Source of the DNA: Aquamicrobium defluvii
Lineage (GTDB): Bacteria; Pseudomonadota; Alphaproteobacteria; Rhizobiales; Rhizobiaceae
Reading direction: 5' to 3'
DNA length: 64,000 nucleotides
Assembly: GCF_004363725.1 (NCBI RefSeq)
Contig: NZ_SNZF01000001.1
Location: 62,001 to 126,000, forward strand
Each line of letters starts with the position of its first letter. Position 1 is the first letter of the stretch. Made by a program: the position numbers and the translations under genes. The notes under the pieces were generated by a model. That model saw nothing but the letters and a program-made list of their open reading frames with translations. It searched no databases and was not told the DNA's origin. This document shows, piece after piece, positions 1 through 8,234 of the stretch.

Positions 1-174
1 GGCGACTTCAGGCTGACCATCGACAAGGGCGATCCGGCGGCGCTCGTTTCGTTTTGCGGCACGGGCGTGAAGAAGACGGGCCCGACTACCTTCGAGATGC
101 GGGCGAAGGATTTCTATCCCGAGCGCGACATCGACATATTGATTCTCGCGCCGCCGGACCGCGGCGCGCCATAA
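1..174 (+). CDS. C-terminal end of a protein, possibly DUF4424-like (5' truncated)
   Basis: The open frame enters from the left edge and ends at TAA 172-174, leaving 57 residues. The text includes VSFCGTGVKKTGPTTFEM and PERDIDILIL. From memory this resembles the C-terminal part of DUF4424 family proteins, which are usually exported and of unknown function, but I cannot run the profile. The stop lies 9 bases before folA, so the two genes probably share a transcript. The N-terminal part, with any signal peptide, is outside the window. The reading frame is secure; the family name is tentative. Confidence 0.55.
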   Translation, partial: GDFRLTIDKGDPAALVSFCGTGVKKTGPTTFEMRAKDFYPERDIDILILAPPDRGAP

Positions 175-183
175 GGACATCCA

Positions 184-684
184 ATGAAAACTGCGATTTA
201 TGTGGCCATCGCCGAAAATGGCGTGATCGGGCGTGAGGGCGGGCTGCCGTGGCGGCTCTCCACCGACCTCAGGCGTTTCAAGGCCGACACCATGGGCAAG
301 CCGGTCATCATGGGCCGCAAGACATATGAGGGCATCGGCCGGCTCCTGCCGGGCCGCCCGAACGTCATCGTCACGCGCGACACAAGCTACGGAGTCGAGG
401 GGGCGGAGATCGCGCATTCGCTCGGGGAGGCGATCGGCATTGCGGAACGCCATGTCGGGCCGGACGGAGAAGCCTGCATCATCGGCGGCGCGGAGATCTA
501 CGCCCAGGCGCTGCCACTGGTCGACCGGCTGCATGTCACCCATGTTCTGGGCGAAGTGGAGGGAGATGCGTCCTTCCCGGCCATCGATGCCGCAATCTGG
601 CAGGAGACTGTCCGTCAGGAGGTTCCCTCCGGGGAAAAGGACAGCCACGCGACACGTTACGTCGTCTATGAACGGCGCGGTTGA
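184..684 (+). CDS. folA: Dihydrofolate reductase
   Basis: Reduces dihydrofolate to tetrahydrofolate with NADPH in the cytoplasm, supplying one-carbon carriers for thymidylate, purine and methionine synthesis. The 166-residue length is normal for chromosomal FolA. Visible landmarks are the substrate loop GREGGLPW (16-23), the catalytic acid D28, the NADPH-binding segment MGRKTYE (43-49) and the glycine pair in IIGGAEIY near residue 100. An AAGGA ribosome site at 173-177 lies 6 bases before the ATG. The gene follows the truncated gene at the left edge by 9 bases. In related bacteria thyA commonly lies upstream, but that would be outside this window. Confidence 0.97.
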   Translation: MKTAIYVAIAENGVIGREGGLPWRLSTDLRRFKADTMGKPVIMGRKTYEGIGRLLPGRPNVIVTRDTSYGVEGAEIAHSLGEAIGIAERHVGPDGEACIIGGAEIYAQALPLVDRLHVTHVLGEVEGDASFPAIDAAIWQETVRQEVPSGEKDSHATRYVVYERRG

Positions 685-760
685 GGCGTTCCGGCCTCGC
701 CAGATGACAGAAAGTTGCGCAATGCCGCAGGGACAAAGGATTTTTTAGGTCCCCTGCGCG

Positions 761-789
761 TTGAAAGCGGGCTTTTGCCTCCCTATAGA
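761..789 (+). promoter_or_regulatory. Candidate promoter of hflKC, heat-shock-like
   Basis: TTGAAA (761-766) and TATAGA (784-789) are 17 bases apart, a good housekeeping layout about 60 bases before hflK. The same text can be read as TTGAAA, 14 bases, CCCTATAG, which resembles the RpoH heat-shock pattern. A hairpin (roughly GCAGGGAC at 727 pairing with GTCCCCTGC near 749) sits just upstream and may end folA transcription. Seen by eye only. Confidence 0.5.
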
Positions 790-849
790 GGATCAAGGCT
801 TGTGCGCCGTATGGACGGCGTATGAGGGACTGCGGACGAAAGGACATTT

Positions 850-1950
850 ATGCCCTGGAACGACAAGAGCGGTGGCGGCGGCCCATGGGGCGGCGGCGGA
901 GGTAATGGCGGCCCGTGGGGCCAGGGTCCGAGAGGGCCGGGCGGACCACAAGGCACGCCCCCCGATCTGGAGGACATCATCAGGCTGGGACAGGACAAGC
1001 TGCGCCGGGCCTTGCCGGGCGGCAGTGGCGGCAACAAGGCCATGTTCCTGGTGATCGCGCTGCTCGTGCTTGGCATGTGGGCGTTCAAGGCGATCTATAC
1101 GGTGCAGCCGGACGAGGTTGCCGTCGAGCTGCGCTTCGGCAAGCCGAAGCAGGAGCTTTCCGAGCCGGGCCTCCACTTCCACTGGTGGCCGGTCGAAACG
1201 GTCGAGACCGCCAAGATCTCCGAGCAGCTCGTCAATATCGGCGGTCTCTCGCGCAGCAACGACACGTCCGGGCTGATGCTTTCCGGGGACCAGAACATAG
1301 TCAACGTGCAGTTTTCGGTGGCCTATCAGGTGTCCGATCCGCGCGCCTATCTGTTCGCGGTTTCCGATCCCGACGGCATGCTGACGCAGGTGGCGGAAAG
1401 CGCCATGCGCGAAGCCGTCGGCCGGCGCCCGGCGCAGGACATCTTCCGCGACGACCGTCAGGGTATCGCCGAATCGGTGCGCCAGATTCTTCAGAATACG
1501 CTCGACGGCTATGATGCGGGTCTCAACGTCAACGCCATCTCCATCGAGGACGCGGCTCCGCCGCGCGAAGTGGCCGATGCCTTCGACGAGGTCCAGCGCG
1601 CCGAGCAGGACGAGGACAGGTTCGTCGAGCAGGCCAACCAGTATTCCAACCAGAAGCTCGGCCAGGCCCGCGGTCAGGCTGCACAGCTTCGCGAAGAAGC
1701 CGCCGCCTACAAGAACCGCGTCGTGCAGGAAGCGCAGGGTGAGGCGCAGCGCTTCATCTCGGTCTACGAGGAGTATGCCAAGGCGCCGGACGTGACGCGC
1801 AAGCGTCTCTATCTCGAAACCATGGAGAAGGTCCTGAGGGATTCCAACAAGGTGGTCGTGGAGCAGGGTGGCGGCCCGGGCGTCGTGCCGTACCTGCCGC
1901 TGCCTGAACTGCAGAAGCGCTCCGGCGCCGCTACCGGAGGGGCGCAATAA
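850..1950 (+). CDS. hflK: FtsH protease activity modulator HflK
   Basis: Inner-membrane SPFH protein that with HflC forms a large cage around FtsH and tempers its proteolysis of membrane proteins. At 366 residues it has a Gly/Pro/Trp-rich cytoplasmic N-terminus (1-40), one membrane helix at about 64-83, then the SPFH/band 7 domain in the periplasm with an Ala/Glu/Gln-rich coiled coil (about 250-310). The start ATG follows AAAGGA at 839-844. Its stop overlaps the hflC start by one base (TAATG), so the two are translationally coupled. A promoter candidate lies at 761-789. Confidence 0.96.
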   Translation: MPWNDKSGGGGPWGGGGGNGGPWGQGPRGPGGPQGTPPDLEDIIRLGQDKLRRALPGGSGGNKAMFLVIALLVLGMWAFKAIYTVQPDEVAVELRFGKPKQELSEPGLHFHWWPVETVETAKISEQLVNIGGLSRSNDTSGLMLSGDQNIVNVQFSVAYQVSDPRAYLFAVSDPDGMLTQVAESAMREAVGRRPAQDIFRDDRQGIAESVRQILQNTLDGYDAGLNVNAISIEDAAPPREVADAFDEVQRAEQDEDRFVEQANQYSNQKLGQARGQAAQLREEAAAYKNRVVQEAQGEAQRFISVYEEYAKAPDVTRKRLYLETMEKVLRDSNKVVVEQGGGPGVVPYLPLPELQKRSGAATGGAQ

Positions 1951-2888
1951 TGGCAAACCGTCTTCCAGCCATTGCCGTCGCCGGCATCGTCATCCTGTTC
2001 CTGATCTACTCGTCGATCTTCGTGGTCAATGCGCGCCAGCAGGCGATCGTGCTGCGCTTCGGTGAGATCGTCGACGTCAAGAGCGACCCGGGCATCTACT
2101 TCAAGATGCCGTTCTCGTTCTTCGATGCCGACAATGTGCAGATGATCGAAAACCGCGTGCTGCGTTTCGACCTCGACAATATCCGCGTGCAGGTTTCGGG
2201 CGGCAAGTTCTACGAGGTCGATGCCTTCATCGCCTACCGCATCTCGAATCCCCGCGTGTTCCGCTCGGCGGTCTCGGGCAGCATCGAACTGGCCGAACAG
2301 CGGCTGCGCACCCGTCTCGACGCGGCCCTGCGTCGTGTGTACGGCTTGCGCGGCTTCGAGGCGGCGCTCTCGGAAGAGCGCGCCGACATGATGCGCGAGG
2401 TGCGCGACCAGCTTCGTCCGGACGCGACCTCGCTGGGCCTCGAAATCGTGGATGTGCGTATCCGTCGTACCGACCTCACGCAGGAAGTGTCGCAGCAGAC
2501 CTTCGAGCGCATGAAGGCGGAACGTCTGGCCGAGGCCGAAAGGCTGAGGGCGCGCGGTAACGAGGCCGCCCAGCGCATCCGCGCCCGCGCCGACCGCGAG
2601 GTCGTGGAAATCGTCGCGGAAGCGCAGAGGGAATCCGAAATCCTGCGCGGTGAAGGCGATGCCGAACGCAACTCCATCTTTGCCGGCGCCTATCTGCGCG
2701 ACCCGCAGTTCTTCGACTTCTACCGTTCGATGAGCGCCTATGGGACGGCCCTGAACGGCGAGGGCACCACCATGGTCCTGTCGCCGGAATCGGAGTTCTT
2801 CCGCTTCTTCAGGGACCCGAACCAGAGCGGCGCGGCGGCGGCCTCCCCGTTGCTTCAGGCGCCCGCGCCGGCTGCCAGCGGCCAGTAA
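1950..2888 (+). CDS. hflC: Protease modulator HflC
   Basis: Partner of HflK in the membrane cage that controls FtsH. The 312-residue protein has a single N-terminal membrane helix (about 7-27), an SPFH domain beginning with VNARQQAIVLRFGEI, and a charged coiled coil rich in Arg, Glu and Ala (about 185-245, with RMKAERLAEAERLRARG). The C-terminus is Pro/Ala-rich. The start codon shares its A with the hflK stop codon, and a GGAGG ribosome site lies inside the end of hflK (CCGGAGGGGCGC). Gene order hflK-hflC-DUF2065-degP is typical of rhizobial relatives. Confidence 0.96.
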   Translation: MANRLPAIAVAGIVILFLIYSSIFVVNARQQAIVLRFGEIVDVKSDPGIYFKMPFSFFDADNVQMIENRVLRFDLDNIRVQVSGGKFYEVDAFIAYRISNPRVFRSAVSGSIELAEQRLRTRLDAALRRVYGLRGFEAALSEERADMMREVRDQLRPDATSLGLEIVDVRIRRTDLTQEVSQQTFERMKAERLAEAERLRARGNEAAQRIRARADREVVEIVAEAQRESEILRGEGDAERNSIFAGAYLRDPQFFDFYRSMSAYGTALNGEGTTMVLSPESEFFRFFRDPNQSGAAAASPLLQAPAPAASGQ

Positions 2889-2891
2889 TCC

Positions 2892-3077
2892 GTGCAGGAT
2901 TTCCTGGCGGCCCTTGGCCTGGTCCTCGTCATCGAGGGCCTGGTCTATGGGGGCTTTCCCCGCATGGCGCGTCGTCTGGCGGCAGAGGTCCAGTCCATGC
3001 CCGAAGGCGCCATGCGCATGGCCGGCCTGCTGGCCATCGCCTTCGGCGTCGGCATCGTGTGGCTGGTGCGCGGCTGA
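2892..3077 (+). CDS. DUF2065 small inner-membrane protein
   Basis: A 61-residue protein with two predicted membrane helices (about 2-20 and 42-59) joined by a short positively charged loop (RMARRLAAEVQSMPEGAMR). This is the size and layout of the DUF2065 family, which is regularly encoded next to hflC and whose function is unknown. It starts with GTG only 3 bases after the hflC stop, so it is part of the same operon and may join the HflKC-FtsH assembly; that last point is inference from position. A terminator follows directly. Confidence 0.85.
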   Translation: MQDFLAALGLVLVIEGLVYGGFPRMARRLAAEVQSMPEGAMRMAGLLAIAFGVGIVWLVRG

Positions 3078-3083
3078 AAACGG

Positions 3084-3115
3084 AAGGGGCGGAGCGCTGT
3101 CGTTCCGCCCCTTTT
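3084..3115 (+). terminator. Rho-independent terminator after hflKC operon
   Basis: AAGGGGCGGA (3084-3093) pairs with TCCGCCCCTT (3104-3113) around a 10-base loop and is followed by a short T run. It lies 7 bases after the DUF2065 stop and separates the hflKC transcript from degP. Confidence 0.8.
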
Positions 3116-3218
3116 CATTACGCAGGATTTACCTGACGATAGCAGTTTGCGTCGCAAACGTGCCGTATTTCGTGCCATCATGGCCGCACGCAACTTCGAG
3201 ATGCCCGGAGCCCGTTCC

Positions 3219-4736
3219 ATGACACCCCATATTCTCCTGCGTACTGCGCGGACCGCATTGCTGGCGGCCAGCGCGCTGGCCGTGGCCGCAAGCGCCATGG
3301 TGCCGCGGGCAATGGCGCAGGCGCCGGCATCTCCTGCCGTGCCCGGTGCCGGGCCGGCCTCCGTGGCGGACCTCGCCGAAGGGTTGCTCGGCGCGGTGGT
3401 CAACATCTCCACCTCGCAGACCGTCAAGGGGACCGAGGGTCCCGGCGCGGTACCGATGCCACAGCTTCCCGAAGGCTCGCCTTTCCAGGATTTCTTCGAC
3501 GAATTCTTCAAGGATCGCGGCGGCCAGCGCGGCGGCGGCTCGCAGAAGGTGCAGTCGCTGGGCTCCGGCTTCGTCATCGACGCGAAGGAAGGCTTCGTCG
3601 TCACCAACAATCACGTCATCGCCGACGCCGACGACATCGAGGTCAACTTCTCCGACGGGCTGACGCTCAAGGCCGAACTGGTCGGCACCGATTCCAAGAC
3701 CGATATCGCCGTTCTGAAGGTCGACCCGGCCGGCCACAAGCTGACCGAGGTGAAGTTCGGCGATTCCGACAAGATGCGCATCGGCGACTGGGTGATGGCC
3801 ATCGGCAACCCGTTCGGCCTCGGCGGCACTGTCACCGTCGGCATCATTTCCGCCCGCAACCGCGACATCAATGCCGGCCCCTATGACGACTTTATCCAGA
3901 CCGATGCCGCCATCAACCGGGGCAATTCGGGTGGGCCGCTGTTCAACATGCATGGCGAGGTCATCGGCATCAACACGGCCATCATCTCGCCGACCGGCGG
4001 TTCGATCGGCATCGGCTTCTCCATTCCCACGCAACTGGCGAAAGGGGTCGTCGACCAGTTGCGCGAGTTCGGCGAGACGCGCCGCGGCTGGCTCGGCGTG
4101 CGCATCCAGCCGGTGACTGAGGACATCGCCGAAAGCCTCGGCATGAAGGATGCCAAAGGCGCGCTCATTTCCGGCATCATCAAGGGCGGGCCGGTGGACG
4201 ACGGCTCGATCCAGCCGGGAGACGTGGTCACGAAATTCGACGGCAAGGAGATCGACGAGATGCGCGACCTGTCGCGCATCGTCGCCGAAAGCCCGGTCGG
4301 CAAGGCGGTTGACGTGGTGGTGGTCCGCAAGGGCAACGAGATGACTGTCAAGGTTACGCTCGGCCGTCTCGAGGACGGCGAGAAGATGGCCGAAGGCGAG
4401 GATGGCGAAGCCGTACAGAAGGACGAGGCGGTCGCCACGGCTTCCGTTCTCGGCATGACCATCGGCGAACTCGACGATGCCGCGCGCGAGAAGTACGGGA
4501 TCGATTCGGGCGTCAACGGTGTGGTGATCACCGAGGTCACGCCCGATTCCGCCGCCGCCGAACGCGGCGTTCAGGCCGGCGAGGTCATCACCGAAATCGC
4601 ACAGGAATCCGTGGCGAACCCGAAAGACGTGATGGACCGCATCGCGGCGCTGAAGGAGCAGGGCCGCAAGAACGCCCTGCTGATGCTGGCCTCGAAAAGC
4701 GGCGAGCTGCGCTTCGTGACGATCCGCATGGATTGA
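3219..4736 (+). CDS. degP: DegP/HtrA-type periplasmic serine endoprotease
   Basis: Degrades or refolds damaged proteins in the periplasm. I take the ATG at 3219 (505 residues) because CCGGAG lies 8 bases before it and a clean signal peptide follows (about residues 1-34, ending AMA-QA); the open frame itself reaches back to 3147. The trypsin-like domain carries the triad H132 (TNNHVI), D162 (SKTDIAV) and S237 (RGNSGGP). Two PDZ domains follow, at about 260-360 and 400-495. The glycine-rich loop with FFDEFF before the protease core fits the LA loop of DegP/MucD proteins. It has its own transcription unit between two terminators. Confidence 0.95.
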   Translation: MTPHILLRTARTALLAASALAVAASAMVPRAMAQAPASPAVPGAGPASVADLAEGLLGAVVNISTSQTVKGTEGPGAVPMPQLPEGSPFQDFFDEFFKDRGGQRGGGSQKVQSLGSGFVIDAKEGFVVTNNHVIADADDIEVNFSDGLTLKAELVGTDSKTDIAVLKVDPAGHKLTEVKFGDSDKMRIGDWVMAIGNPFGLGGTVTVGIISARNRDINAGPYDDFIQTDAAINRGNSGGPLFNMHGEVIGINTAIISPTGGSIGIGFSIPTQLAKGVVDQLREFGETRRGWLGVRIQPVTEDIAESLGMKDAKGALISGIIKGGPVDDGSIQPGDVVTKFDGKEIDEMRDLSRIVAESPVGKAVDVVVVRKGNEMTVKVTLGRLEDGEKMAEGEDGEAVQKDEAVATASVLGMTIGELDDAAREKYGIDSGVNGVVITEVTPDSAAAERGVQAGEVITEIAQESVANPKDVMDRIAALKEQGRKNALLMLASKSGELRFVTIRMD

Positions 4737-4744
4737 GAAATGGA

Positions 4745-4770
4745 AAAGGCGGTCAGGAGGCCGCCTTTTT
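4745..4770. terminator. Bidirectional terminator between degP and the GNAT gene
   Basis: AAAGGCGG (4745-4752) and CCGCCTTT (4761-4768) form a perfect 8-bp stem, with T runs on both strands. It can serve degP on the plus strand and the convergent GNAT gene on the minus strand. The GNAT stop codon (4753-4755) lies in the loop. Confidence 0.8.
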
Positions 4771-5325
4771 CTTTGTCCATTCCTCGCGCGTGATCCGATA
4801 GAAGCTGTGACGCTTCAGGTGCGGATGGTTGTCGGGCACGCCGGGATGATCGAAGTCGCGGGCCGGATCGGCAACCATGCCGATGCGCTCCATCACTGCC
4901 GTCGAGCGCCGGTTGGCTGCCACCGCGAAGGACACGATCTCATCGAGGCCCATCACCTCGAAGCCGTAGTCGAGCCAGGCGCGTGCGGCTTCCGAGACAT
5001 AGCCTTTGCCCCAGAACTCCGGCGCGAGACGCCAGCCGATCTCGACGGTTCCGGCTGGAAACAGGCCCGGCATATGGTCGGTGCGGCTGAGGCCGATGAA
5101 ACCTATGCACGCGCCGGTGGCGGCGATTTCCGCAGCCGTCCAGCCGAAGCCCTGCCGGGCGATCGTTTCGCGGAATTCGTCCATCTTGACGTCGGAGATC
5201 GCCCGGTTGCGTCGGAACGGGAAAAATTCCATCACCCGCTCGTCGGAGTTGATGCGATGGAAGAGATCGCGGTCGCGCTCCTCCCAGTTGCGCAGGATCA
5301 GCCTTTCGGTGCGGACGGGCTTCAC
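4753..5325 (-). CDS. GNAT family N-acetyltransferase (RimJ/RimL-like)
   Basis: A 190-residue acetyltransferase of the Acetyltransf_3 type, transferring acetyl from acetyl-CoA to an amine; the substrate is unknown. It opens with VRTERLILRNWEERD, typical of this group, and has the acetyl-CoA-binding segment EFWGKGYVSEAARAWLDYGF and a later VAANRRSTAVMERIGM stretch. The frame is open upstream across serB, but the likely start is the GTG at 5325, which overlaps the serB stop as GTGA, so the pair is probably translationally coupled. The stop is embedded in the shared terminator with degP. Confidence 0.88.
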   Translation of the reverse strand: MKPVRTERLILRNWEERDRDLFHRINSDERVMEFFPFRRNRAISDVKMDEFRETIARQGFGWTAAEIAATGACIGFIGLSRTDHMPGLFPAGTVEIGWRLAPEFWGKGYVSEAARAWLDYGFEVMGLDEIVSFAVAANRRSTAVMERIGMVADPARDFDHPGVPDNHPHLKRHSFYRITREEWTKKKAAS

Positions 5326-6209
5326 GGGACGAATTGCTCCTGCCGATAGCCTTGCAGGTAGAGCAACGCGGTAAGGTCGCCATGGTCGATGCGGATCTTG
5401 GCCTCCGCCGCGACCGAAGGCTTGGCGTGCAGGGCGACGCCGGTGCCGGAAAGGCGGATCATGTCGAGATCGTTGGCGCCGTCCCCCACCGCGATGGCAT
5501 CTGCTGGCGTGAGCTTCAGGCGGGCGGAAATGTCGTGCAGCGCCTCGGCCTTGGCGGCGCGGCCGAGGATCGGCTCGGCCACCTCGCCGGTGAGGCGGCC
5601 GTTGCGCTCGATGAGGCGGTTGGCACGGTTCTCGTCGAAGCCCAGCATGGCGGCAATGCGCGAGGTGAACAGGTCGAAGCCGCCGGATACGAGCGCTGTC
5701 CAGGCTCCGTTCGCGCGCATGGTGGCGACCAGCGTTCGACCGCCCGAAGCGAGGGTGAGCCGGTTCTCCACGATGCGGTCGACCACGCCGATGTCGAGAT
5801 CGCGCAGCAGGGCGACGCGTTCGCGCAGCGCCGGCTCGAAGGCGATTTCGCCATTCATGGAGCGGGCGGTGATTTCGGCGACGTGCGCCTTCACGCCCAC
5901 CTCGTCCGCAAGCTCGTCGATGCATTCCTGATCGATCATGGTGGAATCCATGTCGGCGATCAGGATTTTCTTCCGGCGGGTGCCGGCGTCCTGTATCGCG
6001 ACATCCACCGGAGCGGCGGCCAGCGCATCGCGCAGAAGCGCCGCGGCCGTCCGGCCTTCCATGCCGGAGGGGATGACAATATCGCAGGCGATGGTTTCGG
6101 CCAGCCAGTCCAAGCCACTTGCGCCGAGCGCCGTGGACGCCTTATTTGCCAGGTCTGCCGTCAAGGCAGGGCCGGAAGGATTGGAAATGAGCGTGGCGAT
6201 GAGCGGCAT
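5322..6209 (-). CDS. serB: Phosphoserine phosphatase
   Basis: Removes phosphate from phosphoserine, the last step of serine synthesis. At 295 residues it has an N-terminal regulatory region (about 1-75) and a HAD phosphatase domain with the nucleophile motif DMDST (D86, D88), SGGFDLF for phosphate binding and GDGANDLDM for magnesium. I chose ATG 6209 because [11 protein letters not shown] matches the usual beginning and GGAAG lies just upstream. A longer frame to 6350 would run antisense through miaA. The start overlaps the 5' end of the divergent miaA by 23 bases. Confidence 0.93.
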   Translation of the reverse strand: MPLIATLISNPSGPALTADLANKASTALGASGLDWLAETIACDIVIPSGMEGRTAAALLRDALAAAPVDVAIQDAGTRRKKILIADMDSTMIDQECIDELADEVGVKAHVAEITARSMNGEIAFEPALRERVALLRDLDIGVVDRIVENRLTLASGGRTLVATMRANGAWTALVSGGFDLFTSRIAAMLGFDENRANRLIERNGRLTGEVAEPILGRAAKAEALHDISARLKLTPADAIAVGDGANDLDMIRLSGTGVALHAKPSVAAEAKIRIDHGDLTALLYLQGYRQEQFVP

Positions 6210-7137
6210 CGGGGCTTCCGGTGAAGAGGGCAGGGAAGGGCGCGTCAGAAACGCCATCCTGATAGCCGGGCCGACTGCCAGCGGCAAGTCGAAGCTGGCG
6301 CTCGATCTCGCCGACAGGCTGGGCGGCTCAATCGTCAATACCGATTCCATGCAGGTCTACGGGGTGCTCGATGTCCTGACGGCGCGTCCCGGCGCCGACG
6401 ATCTCAGGCGCGCCCCACATCACCTCTATGGCCATGTGCCGCCGACATGTGCCTATTCGACCGGAGCGTGGCTGCGCGATGTCACGCAGTTGATCGATGG
6501 TAGGGGGCTGGGGAAGCTGCGGCCGATCTTCGTGGGCGGCACCGGCCTTTATTTTCGGGCTCTGACCGGGGGCATGTCGGAAATGCCCGACATTCCGGCC
6601 GAAATCCGCGACCGCTGGCGCGGCAACTTGCGGGACGAAGGAGCAGAGGCGCTGCACAGACAGCTTGGCGAGCGCGATCCCGGTGCCGCCGCTCGCCTCA
6701 AGCCTGCCGACGGCCAGCGCATCGTGCGGGCGCTGGAAGTTCTTGAAGCATCCGGCCGTTCGATCCTCGAATGGCAGGGCAGGCGCGGACAGCCGCTGGT
6801 CGAGCGGTCAAGCGCGCAATGCATGGTCATCGAACCCGACCGCGAGGCACTCGGTGCGCGTATCGACATGCGTTTCGATGCCATGCTGGAGCGTGGCGCG
6901 CTCGATGAGGTCCGGGAACTTCTCAGGCTCGATCCCGACCCGTCCCTGCCGGCCATGAAGGCCATCGGCGTTCGCGAATTGCAGTCTGCCCTGGTCGGCG
7001 AAACGAGCTTTCCGGAGGCTATCGAGCGAGCCAAGATCGCGACGCGGCAATACGCCAGGCGGCAGTCCACATGGTTTCGGAACCAGCTGGGCCCCGAATG
7101 GAAAAGGCTTGCGCTCGGAGAAAGTCCCGGCGTTTAA
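6187..7137 (+). CDS. miaA: tRNA dimethylallyltransferase
   Basis: Adds a dimethylallyl group to A37 of tRNAs that read codons beginning with U, the first step to ms2i6A. The protein is 316 residues from ATG 6187, close to the family norm. It has the P-loop GPTASGKS (28-35), NTDSMQVY, the [12 protein letters not shown] segment and the C-terminal [16 protein letters not shown] tRNA-binding signature. A GGAAGGA ribosome site (6174-6180) supports this start; ATG 6199 is a second possibility. The open frame upstream to 5938 is only the complement of serB. The first 23 bases overlap the divergent serB start region. Confidence 0.94.
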   Translation: MSVAMSGIGASGEEGREGRVRNAILIAGPTASGKSKLALDLADRLGGSIVNTDSMQVYGVLDVLTARPGADDLRRAPHHLYGHVPPTCAYSTGAWLRDVTQLIDGRGLGKLRPIFVGGTGLYFRALTGGMSEMPDIPAEIRDRWRGNLRDEGAEALHRQLGERDPGAAARLKPADGQRIVRALEVLEASGRSILEWQGRRGQPLVERSSAQCMVIEPDREALGARIDMRFDAMLERGALDEVRELLRLDPDPSLPAMKAIGVRELQSALVGETSFPEAIERAKIATRQYARRQSTWFRNQLGPEWKRLALGESPGV

Positions 7138-7366
7138 GCGGCGTCGCGGCATCGAACGCCCGGCTGAACCCGGTCCGCCGCTCTCCCGGTGCCGCCACCG
7201 CATTTTTGCGGCAACAGGCGATTGCTCCCGACGGCAAAATGCTTCGCCGGCAGGATGCAATCGTTCTGGTCGATATCATCCGGAATTCGCGCTCTGGTTG
7301 TTGAAATCAGATTTTGTTAAGCTGCGCCGTGAGATAAGCCAGTGGGCTGGATTCAAGCGGGCGGCA

Positions 7367-8158
7367 ATGCGTTTCCATAAAGCGGAATCGGCATTTTTTG
7401 TTTTCATTTGCGTGATCCTGGGCGCCGGGATGCTCATGCTGTTCGCGCATGGCGTCATGGAATCTCTCGTTCAGGAGGTGCGGCGTCCCGACCGGGTTGC
7501 GCAGATTTCGCAGCTGCAAAATCTGCTCTTCTTCACCAGTGTCCTCTTGGCGACAGCTCTGTTCTTCGGCATGTTCTTCATCTATCCGCTGATCCGCCGG
7601 CAGGTACGGGAGGAGAACAAGCTGCGCCAGATGACGGCCTCGCTCAGCGCGCGTTCCGAGACGCTGGAGATGGAGGCGCTGACGGACGGGCTGACCGGTA
7701 CGCAGAACCGCCGCTATTTCGACGATGCGCTTCGGGAATACATCGTGGAGTTCCGCCGCATCGACAAGCCGGTGGGGCTGATGATCCTCGATCTCGACCA
7801 TTTCAAGCAGGTGAACGACAATCATGGCCACGATGTCGGCGACAAGGTGCTGCGCGCGGTGGGCAATTGCCTGCGCGACATGACCCGCTATCACGACGTG
7901 GTTGCGCGTCTCGGCGGCGAGGAATTCGCCATCGTGGCGCCGAACATGAACGCGCCGGGACTGGAAAAGCTGGCTGAGCGCATTCGCGATGCCATCGCTT
8001 CGCTGGTCATTCCCACCGGGCGCGGCAAGCTGAGGGTCACGACCAGCGTGGGGCTGGCGATCTGGGACGGCAAGGAAACGGCGGAGGAGTTCTACCGCCG
8101 CGCCGACCGCCAGCTTTACGAGGCCAAGCGGCAGGGCCGCAACAGGGTCTGTGCCTAA
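7367..8158 (+). CDS. Membrane-bound GGDEF diguanylate cyclase
   Basis: Makes cyclic di-GMP from two GTP. With the ATG at 7367 the protein has 264 residues: two membrane helices (about 9-30 and 53-76) enclosing a short periplasmic loop, a brief linker, then a GGDEF domain (about 102-260). The active-site loop reads GGEEF (183-187), which is catalytically competent. An inhibitory I-site RYHD (174-177) stands five residues before it, so product feedback is expected. The start is uncertain: no clear ribosome site is seen and the frame is open back to 7109, overlapping the miaA end. A palindromic repeat begins at its stop codon. Confidence 0.9.
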   Translation: MRFHKAESAFFVFICVILGAGMLMLFAHGVMESLVQEVRRPDRVAQISQLQNLLFFTSVLLATALFFGMFFIYPLIRRQVREENKLRQMTASLSARSETLEMEALTDGLTGTQNRRYFDDALREYIVEFRRIDKPVGLMILDLDHFKQVNDNHGHDVGDKVLRAVGNCLRDMTRYHDVVARLGGEEFAIVAPNMNAPGLEKLAERIRDAIASLVIPTGRGKLRVTTSVGLAIWDGKETAEEFYRRADRQLYEAKRQGRNRVCA

Positions 8159-8204
8159 AGCATGTCGCCCGGAAGCGGGAACCGGTTTCGGGCGGCACGC
8201 TTAA
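8156..8204. repeat. Palindromic intergenic repeat, short copy
   Basis: A hairpin-forming sequence begins within the stop codon of the diguanylate cyclase gene. It contains AAAGCATGTCGCCCGGAAG and then GGGAACCGGTTTCGGGC, and closes near CACGCTTAA. Its left part and core match the longer copy at 14914-15017. The family resembles the dispersed palindromic elements common between genes in Hyphomicrobiales. It may stabilise the 3' end of the transcript. Confidence 0.75.
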
Positions 8205-8234
8205 GGACGCCTGATGCGGCTATCCGCGGCCAGC

